Shown: one piece after another, positions 6,988-12,295 of the stretch
Numbering within the stretch: position 1 is the first letter of the stretch
How the letters are laid out: the number at the start of each line of letters is the position of its first letter
Assembly: GCA_024763495.1 (NCBI GenBank)
Contig: JANTFJ010000038.1
Location: forward strand, 1-12,295
Direction: 5' to 3'
Origin: Desulfobulbaceae bacterium
GTDB lineage: Bacteria; Desulfobacterota; Desulfobulbia; Desulfobulbales; SURF-16
DNA length: 12,295 bases
Made by a program: the position numbers and the translations under genes
The notes under the pieces: model-generated
What the model was told of the DNA's origin: nothing
Databases searched by the model: none
The model's input: the letters and a program-made list of their open reading frames with translations, nothing else

Positions 6988-8190
6988 ATGCCTGTAAGTA
7001 CTATAGAAGAAGTCGTTGAAGATATAAGGGCCGGAAAAATGATCATCCTGGTAGATGATGAAGACCGGGAAAATGAGGGCGATCTTTTCATGGCTGCCCA
7101 GATGGCCACTCCGGAAGCCATTAATTTTATGGCCACCCATGGCCGGGGACTTATCTGTCTCACCTTGACCCCTGAGCATCTTGCCAAACTGAAGCTGCCC
7201 ATGATGGTTCAGGATAATCAGTCTCCCTATGAAACAGCTTTTACGGTGAGTATCGAGGCCAGGCATGGCGTTACCACCGGAATTTCCGCGGCTGACCGGG
7301 CCCGGACAATTCAGGTGGCAGCGGCCCGTGATGTAAAACCTGAAGATATTGTCAGCCCCGGTCATGTTTTTCCCCTGCGGGCCAGAAGAGGGGGGGTTCT
7401 GGTTCGTACCGGCCAGACTGAGGGATCGGTTGATATTGCCAAACTCGCCGGCCTGAATCCTGCCGGAGTTATCTGCGAGATCATGAAAGATGACGGAACC
7501 ATGGCCAGGATGCCGGATCTGGAAGTGTTTGCCGAAGACCATGATTTGAAAATTGCCACGATTGCCGATCTGGTCGCTTACCGGTTAAAGAAAGATACCC
7601 TGGTGCATCGGGCCGCTGAAACGAAGCTTCCCACTCGTTATGGTGGTGAATTCCGTCTTATCGCCTACACTAATGATGTTGATGATGCTGAACACGTTGC
7701 TTTGGTTAAGGGGGAAATTGACCCGGAAACAGTAACAATGGTTCGGGTTCATTCTGAATGTCTTACGGGTGATGTTTTTGGTTCTCTCCGTTGTGACTGC
7801 GGCGGACAACTGCAGGCTGCCATGCGGATGGTAGCCCGTGAGGGAAAAGGAGTTATCCTTTACATGCACCAGGAGGGCAGGGGAATTGGCCTGGTTAACA
7901 AATTGAAGGCCTATGCCCTGCAGGATAAGGGCCTTGACACTGTTGAGGCCAATCTTGAGCTTGGCTTTAAGGCCGATTTACGGGATTATGGCATCGGCGC
8001 CCAGATTCTTCGCGATCTTGGTATCCGTAAAATGAGATTAATGACCAATAATCCGAAGAAAATCGTCGGTCTTGAGGGCTATGGGCTTGAGGTGGTTGAT
8101 CGGATTGCGATCGAGATGGAGCCGGTGCCGGAGAATGTCGGCTATCTCAAGTGTAAAAAGGACAAAATGGGACATATGCTTGATGTTTAA
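6988..8190 (+). CDS. ribBA: Bifunctional DHBP synthase / GTP cyclohydrolase II
   Basis: This fused enzyme starts both branches of riboflavin synthesis: it makes 3,4-dihydroxy-2-butanone 4-phosphate from ribulose 5-phosphate and opens GTP to the diaminopyrimidine intermediate. The 400-residue length matches fused RibBA proteins. The RibB domain (about 1-203) has the acidic DDEDRENEGD motif (23-32), RHGVTTGIS (92-100) and the SPGHVFPLRA motif (123-132). The RibA domain (about 204-400) has the zinc cysteines Cys258, Cys269 and Cys271 in HSECLTGDVFGSLRCDC, HQEGRGIGL (294-302) and the DLRDYGIGAQIL motif. No catalytic residue appears lost, so both halves are probably active. The start ATG 6988 has only a weak GGTGA (6977-6981). 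A repeat copy lies on each side of the gene. Confidence 0.97.
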   Translation: MPVSTIEEVVEDIRAGKMIILVDDEDRENEGDLFMAAQMATPEAINFMATHGRGLICLTLTPEHLAKLKLPMMVQDNQSPYETAFTVSIEARHGVTTGISAADRARTIQVAAARDVKPEDIVSPGHVFPLRARRGGVLVRTGQTEGSVDIAKLAGLNPAGVICEIMKDDGTMARMPDLEVFAEDHDLKIATIADLVAYRLKKDTLVHRAAETKLPTRYGGEFRLIAYTNDVDDAEHVALVKGEIDPETVTMVRVHSECLTGDVFGSLRCDCGGQLQAAMRMVAREGKGVILYMHQEGRGIGLVNKLKAYALQDKGLDTVEANLELGFKADLRDYGIGAQILRDLGIRKMRLMTNNPKKIVGLEGYGLEVVDRIAIEMEPVPENVGYLKCKKDKMGHMLDV

Positions 8191-8217
8191 TCAATAAAAC
8201 AGCCTGTTAAAAGGCAT

Positions 8218-8389
8218 CCACAAGCGTAACTGCTCACCGGGCACCGGATTTTTCCGTAATCAGTCCGGCTTACGTATGATTAATACGCTGTGCCGGCCTG
8301 ATCACAAAAATCTCCGGCACCATAGCCGGTTACAATTACGGTGGTTAGCGTAATTAAGGCGCTTACCCTGTGTGTAGTTACCCACAAGC
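8218..8389. repeat. 8-bp target-site duplications CCACAAGC bracketing the element
   Basis: CCACAAGC occurs at 8218-8225 directly before the GTAAC end and again at 8382-8389 directly after the GTTAC end. The bases beyond differ on both sides, so the direct repeat is exactly 8 bp. Removing 8226-8389 restores a 48-base spacer between ribBA and ribH that keeps the ribH ribosome binding site (AGGAG 8390-8394). Confidence 0.8.
8226..8381. mobile_element. 156-bp MITE, probably mobilised by an IS66-family transposase
   Basis: The ends are imperfect inverted repeats, GTAACTGCTCACCGGG (8226-8241) and CCCTGTGTGTAGTTAC (8366-8381), matching at 12 of 16 positions. A perfect 8-bp direct repeat flanks them. 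Positions 8226-8333 form one long imperfect hairpin: GTAAC and CACCGGATTTTT on the left pair with AAAAATCTCCGG and GTTAC on the right, with ATCAGTCCGGC pairing with GCCGGCCTGAT and a small CGTAT/ATACG stem at the tip. A 48-base tail holds a second hairpin, AATTACG 8334-8340 with CGTAATT 8349-8355. There is no coding capacity. IS66-family elements typically begin GTAA and duplicate 8 bp, hence the assignment, which is inference. Confidence 0.75.
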
Positions 8390-8402
8390 AGGAGAAATGA
8401 TA

Positions 8403-8867
8403 ATGGCAAAGTTTATAGAGGGAAGCCTTCAGGGCGAGGGCAGGAAAATCGGTATAGTGCTGGCCCGTTTTAATTCATTCATCGCCGAGCGCTTGCTGGA
8501 TGGTGCCCTGGATACTTTGACTCGTTCCGGGGTCAGTGATAATGATATTGAAGTTGCCAGGGTTCCTGGTGCCTATGAAATTCCCCTGGTTGCCCTGAAA
8601 ATGGCGAAATCAGGACGTTATGACGCGATAATTACCCTTGGCATAGTTATTCGCGGCGCTACTCCGCATTTTGATTTTGTCGCTAATGAGGCGGCAAAAG
8701 GCATTGCCCAGGCCAGTATGGACAGCGGCGTCCCGATTCTTTTTGGCGTTCTGACCACTGATACCATTGAACAGGGCATTGAACGGGCAGGTTCAAAGGC
8801 CGGCAACAAAGGGTCTGACTGCGCTGTTGCCGCTATTGAAATGATAAACCTGTTAGCTGAATTTTAA
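8403..8867 (+). CDS. ribH: 6,7-dimethyl-8-ribityllumazine synthase
   Basis: It condenses the RibD-derived pyrimidine with the RibB product to give lumazine, the substrate of riboflavin synthase, and usually assembles into pentamers or 60-subunit shells. With the start at ATG 8403 the protein has 154 residues, the normal family length, and begins MAKFIEG. The alternative ATG at 8397 would leave only 2 bases after AGGAG (8390-8394), whereas 8403 leaves 8, so I prefer it. Motifs seen are the RFNSFI stretch (21-26), VPGAYEIP (about 53-60), the GIVIRGATPHFDFVA motif containing the catalytic-region histidine, and the late PILFGVLTTDT stretch. The MITE ends 8 bases before the ribosome binding site. 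nusB overlaps the stop by one base. Confidence 0.97.
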   Translation: MAKFIEGSLQGEGRKIGIVLARFNSFIAERLLDGALDTLTRSGVSDNDIEVARVPGAYEIPLVALKMAKSGRYDAIITLGIVIRGATPHFDFVANEAAKGIAQASMDSGVPILFGVLTTDTIEQGIERAGSKAGNKGSDCAVAAIEMINLLAEF

Positions 8868-9298
8868 TGGGCCTGCGGCGGACGGCAAGGGAACTGGCTC
8901 TCCAATGTCTGTACCAGATTGACCAGGGAGGCAGCAGTGACGCTGATATAAATTTACTGCGGCAGAATTTTGAGGTTAATAAAAAGGCTGCCGGTTTTGC
9001 CCAGGAGCTGGTCAGCGGGGTCAAAGATAATCTCGAAGAGATTAATTCTCTTATTGTAAAACACGCGGTTAACTGGCGGTTGGAAAGGATGCTGGTGGTT
9101 GACCGTAATATTCTGCGCCTTGCTGTCTATGAGCTGGCCTTTTGTCCGGATGTGCCGCCTTCAGTGGTTATAAACGAGGCTGTTGAAATTTCAAAACGAT
9201 ACAGTTCATCGGATTCAGCCTCTTTCATTAACGGAATTCTTGATTCAGTCAAGAAAAAAACAGTCCGAAATTCCAGCCTTAATGCCAAAAGTAAATAA
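8867..9298 (+). CDS. nusB: Transcription antitermination factor NusB
   Basis: NusB binds boxA RNA together with ribosomal protein S10 and supports antitermination on rRNA operons. The 143-residue protein shows the family pattern: the N-terminal RRTARELALQCLYQID motif (4-19), the central VDRNILRLAVYEL motif (about 77-89), and the C-terminal PPSVVINEAVEISKRY and SASFINGILD motifs. ATG 8867 overlaps the ribH stop as TAATG, so coupling with ribH is expected; the ribH-nusB pair is one of the most common bacterial neighbourhoods. The last residues are lysine-rich and variable. The ftsK start codon lies inside its last codons. Confidence 0.96.
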   Translation: MGLRRTARELALQCLYQIDQGGSSDADINLLRQNFEVNKKAAGFAQELVSGVKDNLEEINSLIVKHAVNWRLERMLVVDRNILRLAVYELAFCPDVPPSVVINEAVEISKRYSSSDSASFINGILDSVKKKTVRNSSLNAKSK

Positions 9299-11396
9299 AC
9301 AGGAAAGACCTTCACTGGGCCAGGAAATGCTGGCCGTCATAATGGCTGTTGCCGCCTGTTTTCTCCTACTTAGTCTTTTGAGCTTTTCTCCTCCCCCGGA
9401 TAGTCCTCTTGCTTCTTCTGGGGTAACCGCGAATAAATGCGGTATTGCCGGTCATTTTATTGCCCTGGTGTTAATGAGTTTCCTGGGCATAAGTTCTTTA
9501 TGGATACCATTTTTATTTCTTTTTTTTGCATGGCAGGTTTTTTTTCTGCGGGTTGAGAACGAGAGACTTCCCTGGGTTGTCGGGGGCAGCACAGGAATTC
9601 TGCTGGCCAGTTCCACCCTTCTTGCTGCTTGCGGAATTGATATTTCCCTGTTCGGAACAGCTTATCCCCTTGGTGGTTATCTGGGGAATTTCTGCTTTGG
9701 TTTTACCTCCACCTGGTTTGGCAGGGCAGGGGCGGTTCTTTTTTTCCTGGCACTTTTCCTCTGTTCGTTGATGGCTGCATTGCGTTTTTCGCCATATTTC
9801 TGGGGTGGCAGGATGGCTGCCGGCTGTGGGAAATTTAATAAAAAAATAAAGAATAACAGGCGAAAAAAGAGTAAATCCTCCAGTTCCTCGGGAAAGAAGT
9901 CTGAAACAGTTGTTCCTGAGCCGCCCAGCGTTCATGAGCCGATAAAATTGCTTGCCGATGTTGAAGAAGATTTTCAACCGCTGCCGGTTTCAGGCGGTGC
10001 ATATCAGCTTCCCCCGCTTTCACTGCTGAACAAATCCAGCAGTGAAGAATATTTGGTTGAAAAGGATTACTATCTGGAAATCAGCCGGAAGCTTGAAACA
10101 ATTTTGGCGGATTTCGGCGTAAAAGGCAAGGTGTCCGGGATTTCACCAGGGCCGGTTATTACCACCTATGAGTTTGCCCCGGCACCGGGAGTAAAGATTA
10201 ACAAGGTAGTGTCCTTAGCTGATGATCTGGCCCTTGGGTTAAAAAGTGAAAGTGTCAGGGTTGTTGGTTCAATTCCCGGCAAGGCCGCTCTAGGTATTGA
10301 AATCCCTAATCCCAGCCGTAAAATTGTTTTTCTGCGTGATATCCTGGCCAATGATAAATTTCAGCAGGCCAAATCACCGCTTACTCTGGGCCTGGGCATG
10401 GATGTGGTGGGTAATCCTGTGCTGGCTGATCTTACCCGGATGCCTCATCTGCTTATTGCCGGCGCGACCGGGGCCGGCAAAAGCGTGACAATTAATGTCA
10501 TCATCAGCTCTATTCTTTTTAAGTCTACCCCTGACGAAGTTCGTTTACTGATGATTGATCCAAAACGGATTGAACTTTCAACCTATGATGAAATTCCACA
10601 TCTTCTTCATCCGGTTGTTGTTGATCCGAAAATGGCCAGCCGGGCTCTGCACTGGGCCGTACATGAGATGGAGAGACGCTATGAGTTGATGGAAGCGGCC
10701 AAGGTCAAGAGTTTTAACACTTATAATGAAGTCAGCGAAGAAAAATTACCGCTGGTGGTTATTATAATTGATGAGTTGGCTGATTTAATGATGGTTTCCT
10801 CTAATGAGGTTGAGGGCTGTATTGCCAGGCTGGCCCAGATGGCCAGGGCTGCCGGTATGCATATGATTGTTGCTACCCAGCGGCCGTCAGTTGATGTCTT
10901 GACCGGCTTAATCAAGGCTAATTTCCCTACCCGGATGTCCTTTAAGGTTTCCTCCAAGATTGATTCGCGGACTATTCTTGATACCTCCGGGGCCGAGCAT
11001 CTGCTTGGGGCTGGAGATATGCTGTTTATGCCGCCGGGGTCGTCTCGCCTGCAGCGTATCCACGGGGCTTACATCTCGGAAAAGGAATCGGAGCGGATTG
11101 TTGGTTTCCTTAAAGAGCAGGGGGCAGCCGAATATGATGAATCGGTTATCCAGATTGTTGAAGCCGCAGACGATGAGGGCGGGGCCGTAAATGAGAGTGA
11201 CTATGATGAGAAATACGATGAGGCTGTGGCCCTGGTCTGTGAGTCCGGCCAGGCCTCAATTTCGTTTGTTCAGCGGCGCTTACGGGTCGGCTACAATCGG
11301 GCTGCCAGGATGATTGAAACCATGGAACGGGAAGGTATTGTCGGCCCGGCCGATGGCGCTAAACCCAGGGAGATCCTGGCCAGGAAATCCTATTAA
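9282..11396 (+). CDS. ftsK: DNA translocase FtsK/SpoIIIE
   Basis: It pumps chromosomal DNA through the closing septum and coordinates dimer resolution with division. From ATG 9282 the protein has 704 residues. The N-terminal part has several hydrophobic segments (about 16-36, 55-89, 98-122, 148-168) that anchor it in the inner membrane. A short basic and serine-rich linker follows (about 183-250). The motor domain has Walker A GATGAGKS at 394-401 and Walker B VVIIIDE at 492-498. A winged-helix gamma domain occupies about 643-690 and should read polar DNA motifs. The linker is far shorter than in E. coli FtsK. The start overlaps nusB by 17 bases and has no clear ribosome binding site. An in-frame ATG at 9327 is an alternative, and upstream in-frame starts inside nusB are less likely. 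Confidence 0.96.
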   Translation: MPKVNKQERPSLGQEMLAVIMAVAACFLLLSLLSFSPPPDSPLASSGVTANKCGIAGHFIALVLMSFLGISSLWIPFLFLFFAWQVFFLRVENERLPWVVGGSTGILLASSTLLAACGIDISLFGTAYPLGGYLGNFCFGFTSTWFGRAGAVLFFLALFLCSLMAALRFSPYFWGGRMAAGCGKFNKKIKNNRRKKSKSSSSSGKKSETVVPEPPSVHEPIKLLADVEEDFQPLPVSGGAYQLPPLSLLNKSSSEEYLVEKDYYLEISRKLETILADFGVKGKVSGISPGPVITTYEFAPAPGVKINKVVSLADDLALGLKSESVRVVGSIPGKAALGIEIPNPSRKIVFLRDILANDKFQQAKSPLTLGLGMDVVGNPVLADLTRMPHLLIAGATGAGKSVTINVIISSILFKSTPDEVRLLMIDPKRIELSTYDEIPHLLHPVVVDPKMASRALHWAVHEMERRYELMEAAKVKSFNTYNEVSEEKLPLVVIIIDELADLMMVSSNEVEGCIARLAQMARAAGMHMIVATQRPSVDVLTGLIKANFPTRMSFKVSSKIDSRTILDTSGAEHLLGAGDMLFMPPGSSRLQRIHGAYISEKESERIVGFLKEQGAAEYDESVIQIVEAADDEGGAVNESDYDEKYDEAVALVCESGQASISFVQRRLRVGYNRAARMIETMEREGIVGPADGAKPREILARKSY

Positions 11397-11429
11397 AAGA
11401 ACTGCTTTCCGGTAATTTCCTGTTTATAC

Positions 11430-11477
11430 AAAAAAGCTCTCCCTGCCTTTGTTTTTGAAAAGCAAGGCAGGAAGAGC
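11430..11477 (-). terminator. Intrinsic terminator between convergent ftsK and the secreted-protein gene
   Basis: GCTCT (11436-11440) and CCTGCCTT (11442-11449) pair with AAGGCAGG (11464-11471) and AGAGC (11473-11477), with one mismatch. Read on the minus strand, the stem is followed by six Ts (11435-11430), so it best serves the minus-strand gene ending at 11507. On the plus strand the hairpin is followed by As, so it is a poor terminator for ftsK. Confidence 0.8.
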
Positions 11478-11506
11478 AAAAAATAATCACAGATTTTATC
11501 AGTTGC

Positions 11507-11926
11507 TTATTTACCTGTTGAAGACTCTCCTCCTGCTGTAAGGGCAGGGCTTCCAGCACTCCAGGTCCCTGAATTAACAACATATATGCCGGAACCATCA
11601 TTACCGTAATGAATCCAGGTACCATCTTGCCTGATAACCGTAACTAAATCAGCATAATCTGCCGTTGAAGTGTATCCCATGGTTACACCAGTTCCCTGGC
11701 CCCAAATCTGTCCAACAGTGCCAAGCATGTCTCCCGTTTCACAACCCGTCTGGACACCAGAGGATGTACCGCTTTTCGGATTCACGCAAAATGAGGCGCC
11801 GTCACAATATCCATCATAAGTGATGTCAAAGCAAGGGGTGCTGCCGGCCTGGGCAAACGCATTTTGTCCAATCATCATCATAGCTGATAAGGCCAAACCA
11901 CATAAGATTTTTTTACCATTTTTCAT
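11507..11926 (-). CDS. Small secreted cysteine-containing protein of unknown function
   Basis: I do not recognise this family. From the ATG at 11926 the protein has 139 residues. GGAG lies 8 bases upstream of that codon on the minus strand, which favours it over an ATG 7 codons earlier. A clear signal peptide is visible: a basic start with KK at 5-6, a hydrophobic core at about 7-20 and a likely cleavage after AFA (25). The mature N-terminus has four cysteines (32, 41, 47, 62), which could form two disulfides outside the cytoplasm. The rest is rich in Gly, Ser and Thr, with aromatic residues in the QDGTWIHYGNDGSG stretch, suggesting a small beta-rich fold. It has its own promoter and terminator and stands apart from the housekeeping operon. 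Confidence 0.75.
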   Translation of the reverse strand: MKNGKKILCGLALSAMMMIGQNAFAQAGSTPCFDITYDGYCDGASFCVNPKSGTSSGVQTGCETGDMLGTVGQIWGQGTGVTMGYTSTADYADLVTVIRQDGTWIHYGNDGSGIYVVNSGTWSAGSPALTAGGESSTGK

Positions 11927-11950
11927 TAGAATATCTCCTTTCTTCATTGA

Positions 11951-11979
11951 ATTAAATCAGTTAAGCTGACTACTGTCAG
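11951..11979 (-). promoter_or_regulatory. Sigma70-like promoter of the secreted-protein gene
   Basis: On the minus strand CTGACA (11979-11974) and TTTAAT (11956-11951) each match the consensus at 5 of 6 positions and are exactly 17 bases apart. The predicted start near 11944 gives a short leader carrying AAAGGAG just before the ATG at 11926. Confidence 0.55.
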
Positions 11980-11993
11980 CACAATATGTGCTG
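11965..11993. promoter_or_regulatory. Two overlapping palindromes over the -35 region, operator-like
   Basis: GCTGAC (11965-11970) mirrors GTCAGC (11975-11980) across 4 bases and covers the -35 box. CAGCACA (11977-11983) mirrors TGTGCTG (11987-11993) across 3 bases just upstream. They share CAGC at 11977-11980. Their position against the predicted promoter suggests regulator binding; no regulator is identified. Confidence 0.4.
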
Positions 11994-12005
11994 TTTGTGC
12001 CAGTT

Positions 12006-12045
12006 ATAAAAGTTTCGAAATAAAAGTTTCGAAATAAAAGTTTGA
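12006..12045. repeat. 14-bp tandem repeat, nearly three units
   Basis: The unit ATAAAAGTTTCGAA occurs at 12006-12019 and 12020-12033, with a partial third copy (12034-12045) that lacks the C of TTCGAA. The unit contains the palindrome TTCGAA. It lies about 60-100 bases upstream of the predicted start of the minus-strand gene. Confidence 0.75.
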
Positions 12046-12103
12046 TTATTTTACTTGCTCAACTCCAGTTATCACCTCCCTCTTTTAAGGATTAGTACCT
12101 TTA

Positions 12104-12148
12104 TTACAGCCCTGATAAATGTTTCGGTTTTCAGGGCCTGTAATTTTT
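12104..12148 (+). terminator. Intrinsic terminator with no gene upstream on its strand
   Basis: TTACAG plus CCCTGA (12104-12115) pairs with TCAGGG (12131-12136) and CTGTAA (12138-12143), a 12-pair stem with one bulged C and a 15-base loop, followed by TTTTT (12144-12148). No plus-strand coding frame precedes it after ftsK. The non-coding stretch 11927-12177 otherwise holds the promoter, palindromes and tandem repeat listed here. Confidence 0.55.
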
Positions 12149-12177
12149 AACTTCAGCTTTCAAACTGTATATTTTGT

Positions 12178-12295
12178 GTAACTACTCATGGGTAAGCGCC
12201 TAATGATTGCAAATCTCAGTATTTGTAACTGTTTACAGGGTGCCGTAGATTTTCGTCATCAGACCGGTGCCGCGTATTAGTCATACGTAAACCGG
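12178..12295. repeat. GTAAC repeat copy, opposite orientation to the 8226 copy, cut by the right edge
   Basis: The outer end GTAACTACTCATGGG (12178-12192) continues into TAAGCGCC, matching the inverted right end of the 8226-8381 element. An inner arm starts at 12225 (GTAACTGTTTACAGGG). The core at 12271-12295 (CGCGTATTAGTCATACGTAA followed by ACCGG) matches the inverted core of the 8226 element. About 118 bases are visible, and the second end should lie within about 50 bases beyond the window. Confidence 0.7.

Noticed and set aside
6958..7542. 194-codon minus-strand frame opposite ribBA
   Set aside because: It is antisense to the conserved RibB domain, and its low-complexity composition mirrors ribBA codons.
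9513..9977. 154-codon minus-strand frame opposite the ftsK membrane region
   Set aside because: Its sequence simply reflects the complement of hydrophobic and lysine codons in ftsK, and it has no ribosome binding site or context.
11985..12000. Sigma54-type promoter (TGGCAC on the minus strand)
   Set aside because: The GC partner is two bases too close to the GG for the fixed -24/-12 spacing.

Overview
The window looks like a chromosomal housekeeping segment of a Gram-negative, Desulfobacterota-type bacterium (the former Deltaproteobacteria). This is inferred from gene order (acpP-fabF-rpiB-glyA-comEB-nrdR-ribD-ribE-ribBA-ribH-nusB, then ftsK) and from protein character. No rRNA, tRNA or other marker fixes the genus. 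I see no tRNA, rRNA, CRISPR array, phage gene or intact insertion sequence.

Layout. Positions 1-128 hold the end of a dispersed palindromic repeat. Then come acpP (184-417) and fabF (610-1851) for fatty acid synthesis, followed by rpiB (1854-2282), glyA (2395-3651), a dCMP deaminase gene (3694-4176) and nrdR (4373-4843). The riboflavin block is ribD (4836-5933), ribE (5938-6597), ribBA (6988-8190) and ribH (8403-8867). It is followed by nusB (8867-9298) and ftsK (9282-11396). All of these are on the + strand and many are overlapped or tightly spaced, so most probably belong to one or two long transcripts. A small secreted cysteine-containing protein (11507-11926, minus strand) converges on ftsK, with a terminator between them. 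Its own upstream region carries a good sigma70-like promoter, palindromes and a short tandem repeat. The right edge holds another large repeat copy.

How the genes work together. The four rib genes cover every dedicated enzyme from GTP and ribulose 5-phosphate to riboflavin; only the intermediate dephosphorylation step is not represented here. GlyA and dCMP deaminase feed one-carbon and thymidylate metabolism. NrdR ties this to control of ribonucleotide reductase. RpiB supplies pentose phosphates. NusB and FtsK link the block to transcription antitermination and to chromosome segregation at division.

Most notable feature. Most of the longer intergenic gaps contain members of one repeat family with GTAAC...GTTAC ends and strong internal palindromes. 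The best copy (8226-8381) lies between ribBA and ribH and has a perfect 8-bp flanking duplication, CCACAAGC. Ends beginning GTAA together with an 8-bp duplication are hallmarks of IS66-family transposition, so I infer a non-autonomous MITE family mobilised by an IS66-like transposase. Other members are seen at 1-128, 6614-6827 and 12178-12295. Miniature or decayed candidates lie at 2300-2349 and 4281-4322. The coding content is otherwise ordinary, and I did not find a new multi-gene system.
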